The translations under genes and the position numbers were made by a program. From an uncultured Brevibacillus sp. (GTDB taxonomy: Bacteria; Bacillota; Bacilli; Brevibacillales; Brevibacillaceae): a stretch of DNA of 64,000 nt. Shown here one piece after another: positions 8,675 through 20,225 of this stretch. The stretch is from assembly GCA_946402065.1 (NCBI GenBank), contig CAMIVR010000006.1:1-64000 (forward strand), read 5' to 3'. The notes beneath the pieces were generated by a model that saw only the letters and a list, made by a program, of their open reading frames with translations, was not told the origin of the DNA and did no database searches. The first letter of the stretch is position 1. Each line of letters starts with the position of its first letter.

Positions 8675-8701
8675 CCGGACAGGCGTAACGCCTTGGTCCG
8701 G
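8675..8701 (+). terminator. Hairpin after polysaccharide deacetylase
   Basis: CCGGAC (8675-8680) pairs with GTCCGG, with an inner AGGCG/CGCCT stem, directly after the TAA. Only a weakly T-rich tail follows (GTTCCTCGTCTT), so termination is probable but not strong. Confidence 0.55.
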
Positions 8702-8745
8702 TTCCTCGTCTTATGGATGACACTATTTGAGATGAGGTTTGGAAT

Positions 8746-9696
8746 GTGAACAAGACAATGTTTTCCTTCATGTTTTTTGCCGCCACTGCCATTCTGGCTG
8801 CCCCGGCACAAGCCTACAGCCCGAAATCCTTGCCAACTGACCCTCAACCGGAACAAGTCGTTATGGCTGAAAAGAACCATTTGCCAGAGGTCGGCATCGT
8901 ACCCGCCAGCACCTCAATGCAGACTCAGCTCGAGCAACTGCTCAACGGCTTGGCTCCAACCACTCCGACAGAAGCCGTCACAACCTGGATAAACGGCGTG
9001 AAAAAGCGAAATGCCGCCCTCCAATACGCCGTCATGTCGCCCGAGCTGCAAAAGCAAAACCTCCCTGTTTTCAGTGAAGCGAATTGGACAACAGGCAGTT
9101 CCAGCCCCTGGCACGATCATGAAAAAATCATCAAAAGCACAAAGCTGAGCGAGACTGCCTGGGAGTTTCTCGTGCAGTTTGAGCTCGACTCCTCGACAGG
9201 TCTGTATGCCGTTGCAACCGACCGGGTAACCGTGCAAAAACGGGATGACCACTGGTTTATCACCGGGATCAAAGGCGTTTCGTCCGATGCAAAGCTCAGT
9301 CAACATCACGTGACGCTGCCTAGCGGGGAACAGCTGTCGGATAATGAAGTGCCGGCAGTCTACCAAAATGTCAGCCTGATGCTCAGGACTTTTGGCATAG
9401 CGAGCTCCGGCGATCCGGTGGCGAATTTGGTTACATACTACCAGGAAGGTCAGCCCAAAGTTCTCAGCCGTCAAGAACTGTCGCTCCCATCAGGCAAAGC
9501 TGCACTGATTGAAGTTGCTGATGCAATAAAGCCCGATTCATCGCAAACGCAATACTACCTCATCATCTGGCGCGATTATCCTAACCGTGATGACATGAAA
9601 CTCGCCTATACGATCATCGCATCGAGCGAGAACAAGCAGACGGATGTGAAATCAGTACTGCTGGACATCGCAAAAAAGTGGGAACTGCCGCGCTAG
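8746..9696 (+). CDS. Secreted protein of unknown function
   Basis: A 316-aa protein that I do not recognise. Residues 1-23 form a signal peptide ending PAQA, followed by a Pro-rich stretch. The rest is a soluble, mixed alpha/beta-looking sequence with several Trp-containing blocks (DHWFITGIKG near 165; QYYLIIWRDYP near 268). Start is GTG 8746 with GAGG about 10 nt upstream; the overlapping ATG at 8744 is followed at once by a stop. It follows the deacetylase by 72 nt on the same strand and ends inside a strong terminator. A cell-surface or stress role would be a guess. Confidence 0.75.
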   Translation: MNKTMFSFMFFAATAILAAPAQAYSPKSLPTDPQPEQVVMAEKNHLPEVGIVPASTSMQTQLEQLLNGLAPTTPTEAVTTWINGVKKRNAALQYAVMSPELQKQNLPVFSEANWTTGSSSPWHDHEKIIKSTKLSETAWEFLVQFELDSSTGLYAVATDRVTVQKRDDHWFITGIKGVSSDAKLSQHHVTLPSGEQLSDNEVPAVYQNVSLMLRTFGIASSGDPVANLVTYYQEGQPKVLSRQELSLPSGKAALIEVADAIKPDSSQTQYYLIIWRDYPNRDDMKLAYTIIASSENKQTDVKSVLLDIAKKWELPR

Positions 9697-9714
9697 CTGG
9701 CATCCCACTTTTTT
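9672..9714 (+). terminator. Bidirectional intrinsic terminator overlapping the end of the secreted-protein gene
   Basis: AAAAAAGTGGGA (9672-9683) pairs perfectly with TCCCACTTTTTT (9703-9714) around a 19-nt loop that contains the TAG stop. T-runs on both strands make it functional in either direction. Confidence 0.85.
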
Positions 9715-9771
9715 CATGAGCTTTATGCCAATTTTTGTCCCACTTTTGCTTATGAAAAGGGCACTGTCTTT

Positions 9772-9780
9772 TGGTATGAT
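9772..9780 (+). promoter_or_regulatory. Extended -10 promoter of the coiled-coil gene
   Basis: TGG-TATGAT forms a TGn extended -10 about 40 nt before the TTG start at 9820. No good -35 lies at 16-18 nt; TTGCTT is 23 nt upstream. The match rests on the extended -10 alone. Confidence 0.45.
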
Positions 9781-9819
9781 AACTGTATCAACATATAGTC
9801 TAGTGAAGGAGGGATTGTT

Positions 9820-11990
<2,171 letters not shown>

Positions 11991-12020
11991 GACGCGGCAA
12001 GACTATCCTCTTTCTTCCTG

Positions 12021-13016
12021 CTAACTGCTTTCTGTTATCAGATGACAGCGCAAGTGATGGGTTTGACCGAGCTGAGTCATCGCCGGCGTCACGCTTTCGC
12101 ACACGCTCAAGCGCTTTGGACAGCGCGTATAGAACGGGCATCCCCGATGCTTTTCGTAAGGACTTGGCGGGTCGCCGTCAAGCGTAATCCGCTGGCGCGT
12201 CCCTTCCAGATCAAGTCGCGGGACTGCGGACAACAGCGCCTGTGTATAGGGATGACCTGGCTGGTCAAAAATTTCCGCCGTCTTGCCGATTTCCACGATG
12301 CGGCCGAGATACATGACTGCAACACGGTCAGAGATGTACTTGACGACAGACAGATCGTGGGAAATAAAGATCAGCGACAGGTTGAACTCCTGCTTCAAAT
12401 CCTCCAGCAGGTTCAAAATATGCGCCTGAACCGATACGTCGAGCGCGCTGACCGGCTCATCGGCGATCAGCAATTTCGGTTTGACGGCAATCGCCCGGGC
12501 GATGCAGATGCGCTGTCTTTGCCCGCCGCTGAACGCTTTCGGATACTTGTCTTTGTCATTGGCGTTCAGCCCGACACGCACCAGCAAATAATCGATGTAT
12601 TCATTCAACTCGCTCTCCGTCTGGCAAATTCCGTGAAAGCGAATCGTCTCCGCCAGCATTTCCCGTACCGTCATCCGTGGATTGAGCGAGGAATACGGAT
12701 CCTGAAATACCATTTGCATGTTTTTGCGCATGCTTCGCAGGCTTTTCTGGTCGTAGGCTGTAATGTCCTCGCCAAGGAATTTGATCGTACCTTCCGTGGG
12801 CTCGTATAACCGCATCAGCGTTCGGCTCAACGTGCTTTTGCCGCAACCGCTCTCGCCGACCAGTCCAAGCGTTTCGCCGGCTTGCAGCGAGAACGACGCT
12901 TCATCCACTGCGTAGAGCGAAGCGCTGTTCCGTTTAAACAGCCGATCCAGCCAGGTGCTCGACTTGCGGTATTCCTTGCGCAGTCCCTGTACTTCCAAAA
13001 TCGTCGTCATCGCCAT
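12021..13016 (-). CDS. Peptide-type ABC importer ATPase (DppF/OppF-like)
   Basis: Second of two ATPases of an oligopeptide/nickel-type importer, 331 aa. Walker A GESGCGKST lies near residue 53, the Q-loop is in MVFQDPYSSLNP, the ABC signature is FSGGQRQR and Walker B is LLIADEPVSALD. The C-terminal oligopeptide extension ends in a Cys-rich segment (GCPFYTRCP) that in related proteins can bind an iron-sulfur cluster. ATG 13016 is chosen because AAGGG lies 8 nt upstream; it overlaps the OppD-like gene by 10 nt. glpK follows 169 nt later in the same direction. Confidence 0.9.
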   Translation of the reverse strand: MAMTTILEVQGLRKEYRKSSTWLDRLFKRNSASLYAVDEASFSLQAGETLGLVGESGCGKSTLSRTLMRLYEPTEGTIKFLGEDITAYDQKSLRSMRKNMQMVFQDPYSSLNPRMTVREMLAETIRFHGICQTESELNEYIDYLLVRVGLNANDKDKYPKAFSGGQRQRICIARAIAVKPKLLIADEPVSALDVSVQAHILNLLEDLKQEFNLSLIFISHDLSVVKYISDRVAVMYLGRIVEIGKTAEIFDQPGHPYTQALLSAVPRLDLEGTRQRITLDGDPPSPYEKHRGCPFYTRCPKRLSVCESVTPAMTQLGQTHHLRCHLITESS

Positions 13017-13990
13017 TCGCACACCCTTTCGTGATGGAAGCAGGCCGACCAATGTCCGGGGGCGACTTCCCGCAATTGCGTTTGCTCGTTCAGCCTGCAC
13101 TCGTCGCTGGCGAATGCGCAGCGTGCGCGGAACGGACAGCCCTGCAGCGGTTCGGTCATCACCGGCAGCGAACCGGGGATGCCTTCAAGCTTTTCATTCG
13201 ATTCAATCCGCGGCACTGACCGGATCAGTCCGAGTGTGTATGCGTGGCGCGGGGAGTGAAACAAGTCGGCCGTCGTCGCCGTCTCCATCACCTTGCCTGC
13301 ATACAGGACGATCACGCGGTCGCACATCTCCGCCACGACGCCGAGGTTGTGTGTGACGATCAATATCCCCATCCCAAGGCGCTGCTGAATATCCTTCATC
13401 AGCTTCAATACCTGGTCCTGCACGGTCACATCCAGCGCCGTCGTCGGCTCGTCAGCCAAGAGCAGCTTGGGGTTGCAGGCGATAGCCAGGGCAATCATTA
13501 CCCGTTGGCGCATGCCGCCGCTCATTTGGTGCGGGTATTCGCTGATACGTTTTTCCGGAGAGGGGATTCCGACCTGGCGCAGCAGCTCGACGGCGCGTTC
13601 CCGTGCGGCCTGCCTGGACATTTGCTGATGGGTCAACAACGTCTCGACGATTTGATCGCCTACCCGATACACTGGATCGAGCGAGCTCATCGGATCCTGC
13701 AGCACCATCCCGATCTGCTTGCCGCGAATCTGCTGCATTGCCTTTGGCGAATGGGCGAGCAAGTTCTCCCCTTCGAACCGAATCGCGCCCTTCAGCACTT
13801 TTCCCTGCGGCTTGGGCAGCAGCTGCAGGATCGAGCGGCAGGTAATGCTTTTGCCGCTGCCGCTCTCGCCGACCAAGCCGACCGTCTCCCCGTGGTTGAC
13901 GTGAAAGGTGACGTCATTGACCGCGTATACTTTCCTCTGTTTGCTTTCGAGGACGACCTCCAATTGATCGACTTCGAGTAATGGCTTCAT
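13007..13990 (-). CDS. Peptide-type ABC importer ATPase (DppD/OppD-like)
   Basis: First ATPase of the importer, 327 aa. Visible: Walker A GESGSGKS near residue 40, [12 protein letters not shown], the signature MSGGMRQR, Walker [13 protein letters not shown], and the Cys-containing C-terminal block [10 protein letters not shown]. It begins 88 nt after the OppC-like permease and overlaps the next ATPase by 10 nt. Gene order (binding protein, B, C, D, F) is canonical for this importer class. Confidence 0.9.
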   Translation of the reverse strand: MKPLLEVDQLEVVLESKQRKVYAVNDVTFHVNHGETVGLVGESGSGKSITCRSILQLLPKPQGKVLKGAIRFEGENLLAHSPKAMQQIRGKQIGMVLQDPMSSLDPVYRVGDQIVETLLTHQQMSRQAARERAVELLRQVGIPSPEKRISEYPHQMSGGMRQRVMIALAIACNPKLLLADEPTTALDVTVQDQVLKLMKDIQQRLGMGILIVTHNLGVVAEMCDRVIVLYAGKVMETATTADLFHSPRHAYTLGLIRSVPRIESNEKLEGIPGSLPVMTEPLQGCPFRARCAFASDECRLNEQTQLREVAPGHWSACFHHERVCEWR

Positions 13991-14078
13991 CCTGATCGAC
14001 TCCTACACAGTTAGCTTGGCAAAACGTTCTTCGTCAGCAGAGCAGAGCAAGATCAGCTCCTGTCCGCTTTGCAAACCT

Positions 14079-14948
14079 TTACTGGTTTTCGATTTTTTCT
14101 GCCAGTCCGTCGCCCAGCAAGCTAAAGCCAAGCCCGGTGACGACAATCGCCAGACCGGGGAAGGTCGCCATCCACCAGGCGTTGACGATGTAGTTGCGCC
14201 CTTCGGCAATCATCGAGCCCCATTCGGCCGCTGGCGGTTGTACGCCCAATCCGAGGAAGCTGAGCGAGGCCCCGAGCAGAATGCACAGCACGACGTCGGA
14301 CATGGCGAAAACAATCGCCGGCGAGACGACGTTGGGCAGTACGTGACGGAACAGAATTCGTCCGTGGCCAAAGCCGATGCTGCGCGCTGCCATAATGTAT
14401 TCCTGCTGCTTGACGACCAGCACCTCGGAACGCACGATCCGCGCGTACGAGCTCCAGCCGACGATAAAAATCGCAATGTACATATTGACCAGTCCAGGTC
14501 CGAGAATGGAAATAATCGCGATGATCAAGACCATAAAAGGAAAGCTGATGACAATATCGACCAGCCGCATCATCACCGTATTGAACCAGCCGCCAAAGTA
14601 GCCGGAGAGCAATCCGATCAGCGTGCCGAATATAAGCGGTACAATCACGGCGATGACGCCGATCTGCAAGTCGACGCGCCCGGCGTAAAGCATCCGGGTA
14701 AAAATATCCCGGCCAAAGTTGTCCGTCCCGAACAAATGCGCAGCGCTCGGCTTTTGCAGCACCTGTGTCAAATCGTTGGTATTCGGCTCATAGGGTGAGA
14801 CGAGCGGAGCGCAGACGGAAAGCAGAATGACGAGCAGGACGAGTGCGAGACCCCAACCGATTTTGCTATTGACGGACAGTCTGGAGAACAAGCGCGAGCG
14901 GACGCTTCTGGCCGACTGTTTGGGAAGTGTTTGCTGTAGCTGTGCCAT
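14079..14948 (-). CDS. Peptide-type ABC importer permease (DppC/OppC-like)
   Basis: Inner-membrane permease, 289 aa, with an N-terminal OppC_N segment and a BPD_transp_1 domain. The EAA-loop region reads EYIMAARSIGFGHGRILFRHVLPN (residues about 190-213). The ATG at 14948 has a clear GGAGGAG. It lies 9 nt after the OppB-like gene. Its partner ATPases follow after an 88-nt gap in which I see no gene. Confidence 0.9.
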   Translation of the reverse strand: MAQLQQTLPKQSARSVRSRLFSRLSVNSKIGWGLALVLLVILLSVCAPLVSPYEPNTNDLTQVLQKPSAAHLFGTDNFGRDIFTRMLYAGRVDLQIGVIAVIVPLIFGTLIGLLSGYFGGWFNTVMMRLVDIVISFPFMVLIIAIISILGPGLVNMYIAIFIVGWSSYARIVRSEVLVVKQQEYIMAARSIGFGHGRILFRHVLPNVVSPAIVFAMSDVVLCILLGASLSFLGLGVQPPAAEWGSMIAEGRNYIVNAWWMATFPGLAIVVTGLGFSLLGDGLAEKIENQ

Positions 14949-14957
14949 ATTCTCCTC

Positions 14958-15908
14958 CTATTCCAAATCGACCCGCGGATCGAGCACAGAGTAACATAGA
15001 TCGGTCAGCAGATTGACGACAATGACGAGTACGGCAAAGACCAGCACCAGTCCCTGGATGACCGGATAATCCCTGGCGAGAATCGAATTGATCAACAGCT
15101 GCCCCAAACCCGGTACGGAAAACACCGTTTCGATGACGACCGAACCGCCGAGCAGCCAGCCGATATTAACCCCAAGAATCGTGACGGTGCCGCTAATAGC
15201 ATTGCGCAGGACATGCTTGAGCAGCACGCTGCCTTCACGCAGCCCCCTGGCCCGAGCTGCCTCGATATACTCTGCCGAAAGCACATTGATGATCTTGCTG
15301 CGCAGCGGACGGGTAAGTACCGGCGCGAGCGATAAAGAAATCGTCAGCGCGGGTAAAAACAAGTAGTAAATGTGTGCGAAGAAGTTCTTCCCGTAACCGG
15401 AGACGGGGAACAGCTTCAGCTTGATGCTCAGAAGCAGCATCAACAGGATGCCGATCCAGAAAGAAGGCAACGCCAGTCCGACAATCGACATCGTGCGAAA
15501 GCTGTTATCGAGCAGCGTGTCTCTTTTCAAAGCTGACCATAAAGCCACCGGAATGCTGATCAGCAAGCTCAGCAGGGAAGCGTAGATGATCAGAAAAAAG
15601 CTGACGCCCAAGCGCTCTCCAATCAGGGAGTTCACCGATGCTTTCATCAGGATGGAATCGCCCAGATCGCCGTGGAGCAGATTCTTGAGAAAAATCGCAT
15701 ACTGATCGACAAGCGGTTTATCCAATCCCATTTGCGCCGTTAACTGCCTTACATTTTCCGGGGTGGCCCGGGGGCCCAGCATAATCGTCGCCGGGTCGCC
15801 GGGAATGAGGTGGATGATCAAAAAGGAAACGATGGAGATGCCAAACACAACCGGCAGGAGTTGTATGATCCGCTGTAAAATGAAACTTGCGCGTACGATG
15901 GGGATCAC
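14958..15908 (-). CDS. Peptide-type ABC importer permease (DppB/OppB-like)
   Basis: Inner-membrane permease, 316 aa, six predicted membrane helices. The N-terminus has the typical HLIPGDPATIMLG block, and the EAA-loop region is EYIEAARARGLREGSVLLKH near residue 215. The best start is GTG 15908, but AAAGAGG abuts it with almost no spacing. Translation is probably coupled to the binding-protein gene, whose stop is 5 nt upstream. Confidence 0.88.
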   Translation of the reverse strand: MIPIVRASFILQRIIQLLPVVFGISIVSFLIIHLIPGDPATIMLGPRATPENVRQLTAQMGLDKPLVDQYAIFLKNLLHGDLGDSILMKASVNSLIGERLGVSFFLIIYASLLSLLISIPVALWSALKRDTLLDNSFRTMSIVGLALPSFWIGILLMLLLSIKLKLFPVSGYGKNFFAHIYYLFLPALTISLSLAPVLTRPLRSKIINVLSAEYIEAARARGLREGSVLLKHVLRNAISGTVTILGVNIGWLLGGSVVIETVFSVPGLGQLLINSILARDYPVIQGLVLVFAVLVIVVNLLTDLCYSVLDPRVDLE

Positions 15909-15913
15909 CCTCT

Positions 15914-17527
15914 TTATTTATTCAGCCAGACATCCTCCAGGCGATAATTGCCCGTGGTCATCACTTTGAAGCCTTTTACGTTTGTCGATGTCGCATAGGA
16001 GCTTGGTTGTTCAAACAGGAAAATAAACGGTGCGTCGTCTTTGACGATTTTCTGGATTTCCGCATACATCTCTTTCCGTTTTGCTTCATCCAGTTCACCT
16101 CTGGCCTTCACTGCCAATTCATCCACCTGCGGATTTTTGTATCCGGTAAAGAACGAATGCATTCCGCCGTCAGAGACAACCTCGTAGGTAGTCAGCTCAT
16201 CCGGATCGATAACGTCACTGGTTACATAGCCTGCTGCGATTTCGTATTTCATCGCGTTCAGGTTTTCTTCTTTCGTCCCTGGCTCAAGCTGGGCAATTTC
16301 GGCATCGATGCCGATCTCGGCGAGCTCCTGCTTGATGATGATCGCCAACTGGCGGTAGATTTCATTCCCGGAGTTAATCGTCAGCGTCGTTTTAAAGCCG
16401 TTCGGTCGCGTCGACTCCGCCATCAATTGCTTTGCTTTGGCGATGTCGTATTCATAGGCCGGCAGCTTGTCGTCATAGTAGAGCACGCGCGGCAGGTACG
16501 AGGTTGCCGGTCTGCCGTTACCGAGCAGCACGGTTTGAATAATCGCATTGCGGTCGACCGCGTAGTTCATCGCCTGACGGATTTTCGGATCCGTAAACGG
16601 TTCCTTGGTCGTATTGATGTGGATCAGATTGATGCCGGCTAACGGGTCGAGCTGGACGTTGACGTTGGAGCTGGATTTCAACGACTCGATAGAGCTGTAC
16701 GGCACATCGGAAGCGACGTCGATCTCGTCGGCACTCAGCTTGAGCAGGCGCGTCGTGTCTTCAGGCTCCTGGGTAAACTCGATGCCGTCCAGATACGGCT
16801 TGCCTTTTTGCCAGTAGTCCGGGTTTTTCTTGAACGTCATTTTTTGCCCGCGCAGCCACTGTTCGAATACGAATGGGCCTGAGCCGATCGGGTTGTTGGC
16901 CAAATAATCCTTGCCTTTTTCCAAAACGACCTTCTCGGGAACGATCGACGCGGCGAACAGGGCGAGATTGGAGAGCATCGGCGCGTACGGTTCGTTTGTC
17001 TTGATCGTCACCTGATTTTCACCCGTAATCTCTACGGAGGCGATGCTTGTATACAGCCAGTTCCAGTTCGAATCTTTCCCGCGGGCGCGATCGAGCGAGA
17101 ACTTGACATCTTCTGCCGTCACGGGCATGCCGTTGTGGAACTTTACATCCTTGCGCAGATTAAAGACGAAGCTCTTGCCGTCGGGCGAAATCGTCCAGTC
17201 CGTTGCCAGTCCCGGCTCGTAGCTGTTGCCGTCGGGAGCCACGCGAACGAGTGTGTCGTAGATGAGCAGGACGGTCCAAATCGACAGGTTCTCCAGCGGC
17301 ATGATCGGATCGAGATTGACTGCATCCTGGGTGCGGGCGAAGCGCAAAATTCCGCCCGGCTTCGGCGTATCCTGCCCCTGTGCCGCCTGCTGACCATCCG
17401 CTGGCTGACCGCCTGATGGAGCAGGCGAGCTGCTCTCTTCAGTGGAGCACGCTACAGTCCCGGCCACAAGCAACACGGACAACAGTGTAAAAAGGCCCTT
17501 GGTCATACGTTTTTTCACATGAATCAT
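15914..17527 (-). CDS. Family 5 extracellular solute-binding lipoprotein
   Basis: Ligand-binding lipoprotein of the oligopeptide/nickel class (SBP_bac_5), 537 aa. The signal peptide ends in a lipobox-like TVAC at Cys27, followed by a Ser/Pro/Gln linker. The mature domain begins GGILRFARTQDAVNLDPI and contains KFHNGMPVTAEDVKFSLDRA near 125-144. ATG 17527 follows GGGGGAACGTC. The gene opens the importer-glpK unit and has its own promoter and leader terminator 60-170 nt upstream. The substrate is not readable; the setting between glpP and glpK suggests a glycerol-containing compound or a peptide regulated together with glycerol use. Confidence 0.88.
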   Translation of the reverse strand: MIHVKKRMTKGLFTLLSVLLVAGTVACSTEESSSPAPSGGQPADGQQAAQGQDTPKPGGILRFARTQDAVNLDPIMPLENLSIWTVLLIYDTLVRVAPDGNSYEPGLATDWTISPDGKSFVFNLRKDVKFHNGMPVTAEDVKFSLDRARGKDSNWNWLYTSIASVEITGENQVTIKTNEPYAPMLSNLALFAASIVPEKVVLEKGKDYLANNPIGSGPFVFEQWLRGQKMTFKKNPDYWQKGKPYLDGIEFTQEPEDTTRLLKLSADEIDVASDVPYSSIESLKSSSNVNVQLDPLAGINLIHINTTKEPFTDPKIRQAMNYAVDRNAIIQTVLLGNGRPATSYLPRVLYYDDKLPAYEYDIAKAKQLMAESTRPNGFKTTLTINSGNEIYRQLAIIIKQELAEIGIDAEIAQLEPGTKEENLNAMKYEIAAGYVTSDVIDPDELTTYEVVSDGGMHSFFTGYKNPQVDELAVKARGELDEAKRKEMYAEIQKIVKDDAPFIFLFEQPSSYATSTNVKGFKVMTTGNYRLEDVWLNK

Positions 17528-17585
17528 GACGTTCCCCCTACTGTCTTTTTTGAGATGTAAAGCGTTTTCATCTGGCCGATAAATA

Positions 17586-17633
17586 GAAAAACACCCCAAC
17601 AACCTTTTCTGTTGAAAAGGTTAGAAGGGGTGT
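17586..17633 (-). terminator. Leader terminator of the importer-glpK operon
   Basis: Minus-strand hairpin: outer stem ACACCCC/GGGGTGT (17633-17627 with 17597-17591), small internal loop, inner stem AACCTTTTC/GAAAAGGTT, then TTTTTC. It is a complete intrinsic terminator about 40 nt downstream of the predicted start point and before the binding-protein gene. It therefore acts as an attenuator for that operon (or ends glpP read-through). GlpP is the obvious candidate antiterminator. Confidence 0.82.
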
Positions 17634-17675
17634 CTCTTATACTCTACCCGACCGAAACTATGCTATTTCTCTAAT

Positions 17676-17703
17676 AGTATAATTATTCAAACAAGCTTGT
17701 CAA
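17676..17703 (-). promoter_or_regulatory. Sigma-A promoter of the importer-glpK operon
   Basis: Minus strand: -35 TTGACA (17703-17698), 16-nt spacer, -10 TATACT (17681-17676). It abuts the glpP stop codon. Downstream leader sequence CGGTCGGG followed by AAGAGACACC resembles the corresponding part of the glpD leader. Confidence 0.8.
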
Positions 17704-18252
17704 TCAGTGATTTTGCCACAAATCGATGTGCCCGACCGAGACGGCATGCGCTCCGGCGGCGATCACTGCCTCTACTTCACTGCGCTGGTCGACAAGCCCG
17801 CCGGTAATAATCTTGATGCCAAGCGGCTCAAGCTGAGCGTGCAGGTGAGTGATCACCTTGGGGACGATGCCCGGCAGCACCTCGACGTAGTCAGGTCTGA
17901 CCTCTTGCGCCGTCTTCACGATATTGCGCAGCGAGACGGAATCAATCGCAAAAAAGCGCAAAATCGTGCCGAGCGAATGAGCCCGGGCAATCGGTATCAA
18001 TGATTTTCGCGTCGTAATAATCCCGGACGGCTTGATCTCGCGGGCGAGAAACTCAATCGCTGCCTCTTCTTCCTTTAAGCCTTTGACCAAATCAATATGG
18101 AGATACCATTCCTTCCCGTGTGCGTGCATCATTTTGGCTATGTTTTTCAACTGGCTCAACGTGCATTCAAGAATGAAAAACGTGTCCACTTCCGTACGCA
18201 GCCCCTTGTCAATCTCCTTTAAAGAACGAACGGCGGCGATGATTTGCCTCAT
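17704..18252 (-). CDS. glpP: Glycerol-3-phosphate responsive antiterminator GlpP
   Basis: RNA-binding antiterminator of glycerol genes, a TIM-barrel-like protein of 182 aa. Family blocks are visible: TFFILECTLSQLKNI, HIDLVKGL near residue 52, GIITTRKSLI near 78, DYVEVLPGIVPKVI near 121-134 and IITGGLVDQRSEVEAVIAAGAHAVSVG at the end. In B. subtilis GlpP with glycerol 3-phosphate lets RNA polymerase pass leader terminators of glp genes. The start is ATG 18252; AAGGGG lies rather far upstream. It follows glpD by 77 AT-rich nt that may hold its own promoter. Both neighbouring operons have leader terminators. Confidence 0.92.
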   Translation of the reverse strand: MRQIIAAVRSLKEIDKGLRTEVDTFFILECTLSQLKNIAKMMHAHGKEWYLHIDLVKGLKEEEAAIEFLAREIKPSGIITTRKSLIPIARAHSLGTILRFFAIDSVSLRNIVKTAQEVRPDYVEVLPGIVPKVITHLHAQLEPLGIKIITGGLVDQRSEVEAVIAAGAHAVSVGHIDLWQNH

Positions 18253-18329
18253 GTTATCCGGGTGCCCCTTCTGCCATAAAATAGTTATGTTTAAATATTA
18301 AATATTTTAGCATAAGTGAAACACTTCCT

Positions 18330-20006
18330 CTACCTGTGTCCAGCCGCAAACGTCGCTTCCTGATACAACTGCAGGGCCCGCCTGCTCTCTTCCTGCTTTT
18401 CCCGTACTGACCAGCGGTGTTTTTCCGCCAGAAAGGCAATCACCTGGTCCATGCAGGCAAGGTATAGCTCCGGGTAGAAGAACAGAAATCCGGAGCGACG
18501 GATGAGAAAATCGTCACTGCGACAAATCATCTCCTGATCCCATGCGTACTCCAGCTCAGCCTGAATCAGCCGCTGTACTGACAACGCCGCCTTGGGCTGA
18601 TGTGACCCCGGCGAAATGCGGGCGAGGATGTTCTCGGCCGAGCAACCGTAGGTAAACACCAATCGATTGGCCTGCTGCTCGGGAACGCCCAGCGCGAGCG
18701 CCTTTTGCATCAAGCTGTCGGCCAGCTTGCGGTACTCGCCCGGACCCGCTCCACCGCCCCCGACGATCGCCGAGTGGTCGGTCTGGCACGGGCCGAAGCG
18801 GCGGCGTTCGTCTTTGTACAGTTGTGCGGCGATGAGATCGACGACCTTTTGCGCCATTTTGCGAAAGCCGGTCAGCTTGCCGCCGGCGATCGTGATCAGG
18901 CCCGAGGGAGCGAGGAAAATCTCGTCCTTGCGGGATAGCTCCGACGGCCCTTTGCCCTCCTGATAAATCAAAGGCCGCAAGCCGACCCAGCTCGATTTCA
19001 CGTCTGCAGCAGTCAGCTTTGCAGCAGGACAGAGGGCGTTGACGGCGGCGAGCAAATAGTCGCGATCCTCATCCGTAGCCAGCGGATGGTCGATATTGTC
19101 CTGGTAGACCGTATCGGTCGTGCCGACGTAGACGATCTCTCCGCGCGGAATGGCAAATACCATCCGCCCGTCGTTCGTGTCGAAGTAGAGCGATTGACTG
19201 ATCGGCAGGCGGGCTTTCGGGATGACGATGTGCACGCCTTTGGTCAAATACAGCCGCTTCCCCTGCTTCGATTTGTCCTTCTCGCGCAAGCTGTCCACCC
19301 ACGGACCAGTCGCGTTGACGATCTTTTTGGCTCTGAGCAGGTGCTCTTTGCCACTGCACAGATCGGTGACGTAGGCTCCTTCAATATGGCCGTTGACGTA
19401 ATAAAACCGGGTCACTTCCGCGTAATTGCTGACCGTGGCTCCCTTGGCTACGGCCGAGCGGACAATATCCAGCGTCAGGCGGGCGTCGTCCGTCATGTAC
19501 TCGACGTACATGCCGCCGCCGAGCATTCCTTCCTGTGCGAGCAGCGGCTCACGGCCTGCCGTAGCTGCCCGGGAAAGCATCGTCCGCCGCTCGTGCGCCT
19601 TGACGCCTGCCAGCCAATCGTACAGCCACAGTCCGATGGACGTGCTGAACGGCCCGAGCGATCCTCCTTTGTACATCGGCAACAGCATCCGCAGCGGATG
19701 CACCAGATGGGGTGCTAGCCGATGCAGCAGCGCCCGCTCTTTCCCCACTTCACGCACGAGCTTGACCTCGCCTTGCTTGAGGTAGCGCAATCCGCCGTGA
19801 ATCAGCTTGGTCGAACGGCTGCTGGTCCCAAAACCAAAGTCCTTCTTTTCCACCAAGCCCACCTGTAAACCGCGCAGCGCGGCATCCCAGGCAATCCCTG
19901 CTCCGGTAATGCCGCCTCCGACGATGAGCACATCAAGCTGCCTTTCCGCCATCTGCTCCAGGCATGCCGCCCGGTTTGCTGCGGAAAACGAATCGGATAC
20001 ACTCAC
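18330..20006 (-). CDS. glpD: Aerobic glycerol-3-phosphate dehydrogenase
   Basis: FAD enzyme oxidising sn-glycerol 3-phosphate to dihydroxyacetone phosphate and passing electrons to menaquinone at the membrane; 558 aa. The FAD-binding motif VLIVGGGITGAGIAWDAAL is at about residues 26-44, followed by GTSSRSTKLIHGGLRYL near 61. The C-terminal DAO_C domain is present. GTG 20006 is chosen because GGGGGATGG lies just upstream; an ATG at 20030 would put that site inside the gene. It is preceded by a promoter and a leader terminator and followed by glpP. Confidence 0.95.
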   Translation of the reverse strand: MSVSDSFSAANRAACLEQMAERQLDVLIVGGGITGAGIAWDAALRGLQVGLVEKKDFGFGTSSRSTKLIHGGLRYLKQGEVKLVREVGKERALLHRLAPHLVHPLRMLLPMYKGGSLGPFSTSIGLWLYDWLAGVKAHERRTMLSRAATAGREPLLAQEGMLGGGMYVEYMTDDARLTLDIVRSAVAKGATVSNYAEVTRFYYVNGHIEGAYVTDLCSGKEHLLRAKKIVNATGPWVDSLREKDKSKQGKRLYLTKGVHIVIPKARLPISQSLYFDTNDGRMVFAIPRGEIVYVGTTDTVYQDNIDHPLATDEDRDYLLAAVNALCPAAKLTAADVKSSWVGLRPLIYQEGKGPSELSRKDEIFLAPSGLITIAGGKLTGFRKMAQKVVDLIAAQLYKDERRRFGPCQTDHSAIVGGGGAGPGEYRKLADSLMQKALALGVPEQQANRLVFTYGCSAENILARISPGSHQPKAALSVQRLIQAELEYAWDQEMICRSDDFLIRRSGFLFFYPELYLACMDQVIAFLAEKHRWSVREKQEESRRALQLYQEATFAAGHR

Positions 20007-20104
20007 AAAACCATCCCCCATATCATGCAAATGACAATAAGCCTATTGATCCCGATTTGGAAAACGCGGCAGCGCCAGGCTTTTGGCACAGCGATTGACC
20101 AAAA

Positions 20105-20158
20105 GAAAAAAGACCACAACATTCCAAAGCAGCATGTACCTTGAAATACTGTGGTCTT
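20105..20158 (-). terminator. Leader terminator of glpD (GlpP-type attenuator)
   Basis: Minus-strand hairpin with outer stem AAGACCACA/TGTGGTCTT and inner stem ATTTCAAGG/CTTTGGAAT (two G-U pairs), loop TACATGCTG, then TTTTTTC. It lies about 40 nt after the predicted start point and 100 nt before glpD. This is the layout of the B. subtilis glpD leader, where GlpP prevents termination. Confidence 0.88.
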
Positions 20159-20196
20159 CTCCTGATCTCTGACCGCAAAAATCTTTTATTACCTGT

Positions 20197-20225
20197 AGAC
20201 TATGCTTTTTTTATCCGTTCGTCAA
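20197..20225 (-). promoter_or_regulatory. Sigma-A promoter of glpD
   Basis: Minus strand: -35 TTGACG (20225-20220), 17-nt spacer, -10 TAGTCT (20202-20197). The leader then reads GCGGTCAGAGATCAGGAGAA into the terminator stem. Confidence 0.7.

Noticed and set aside
18254-18439. Small peptide ending MAEGAPG just before glpP as a leader peptide
   Set aside because: The frame mostly overlaps the glpD 3' end, and only seven codons lie in the gap. No ribosome site precedes that ATG.
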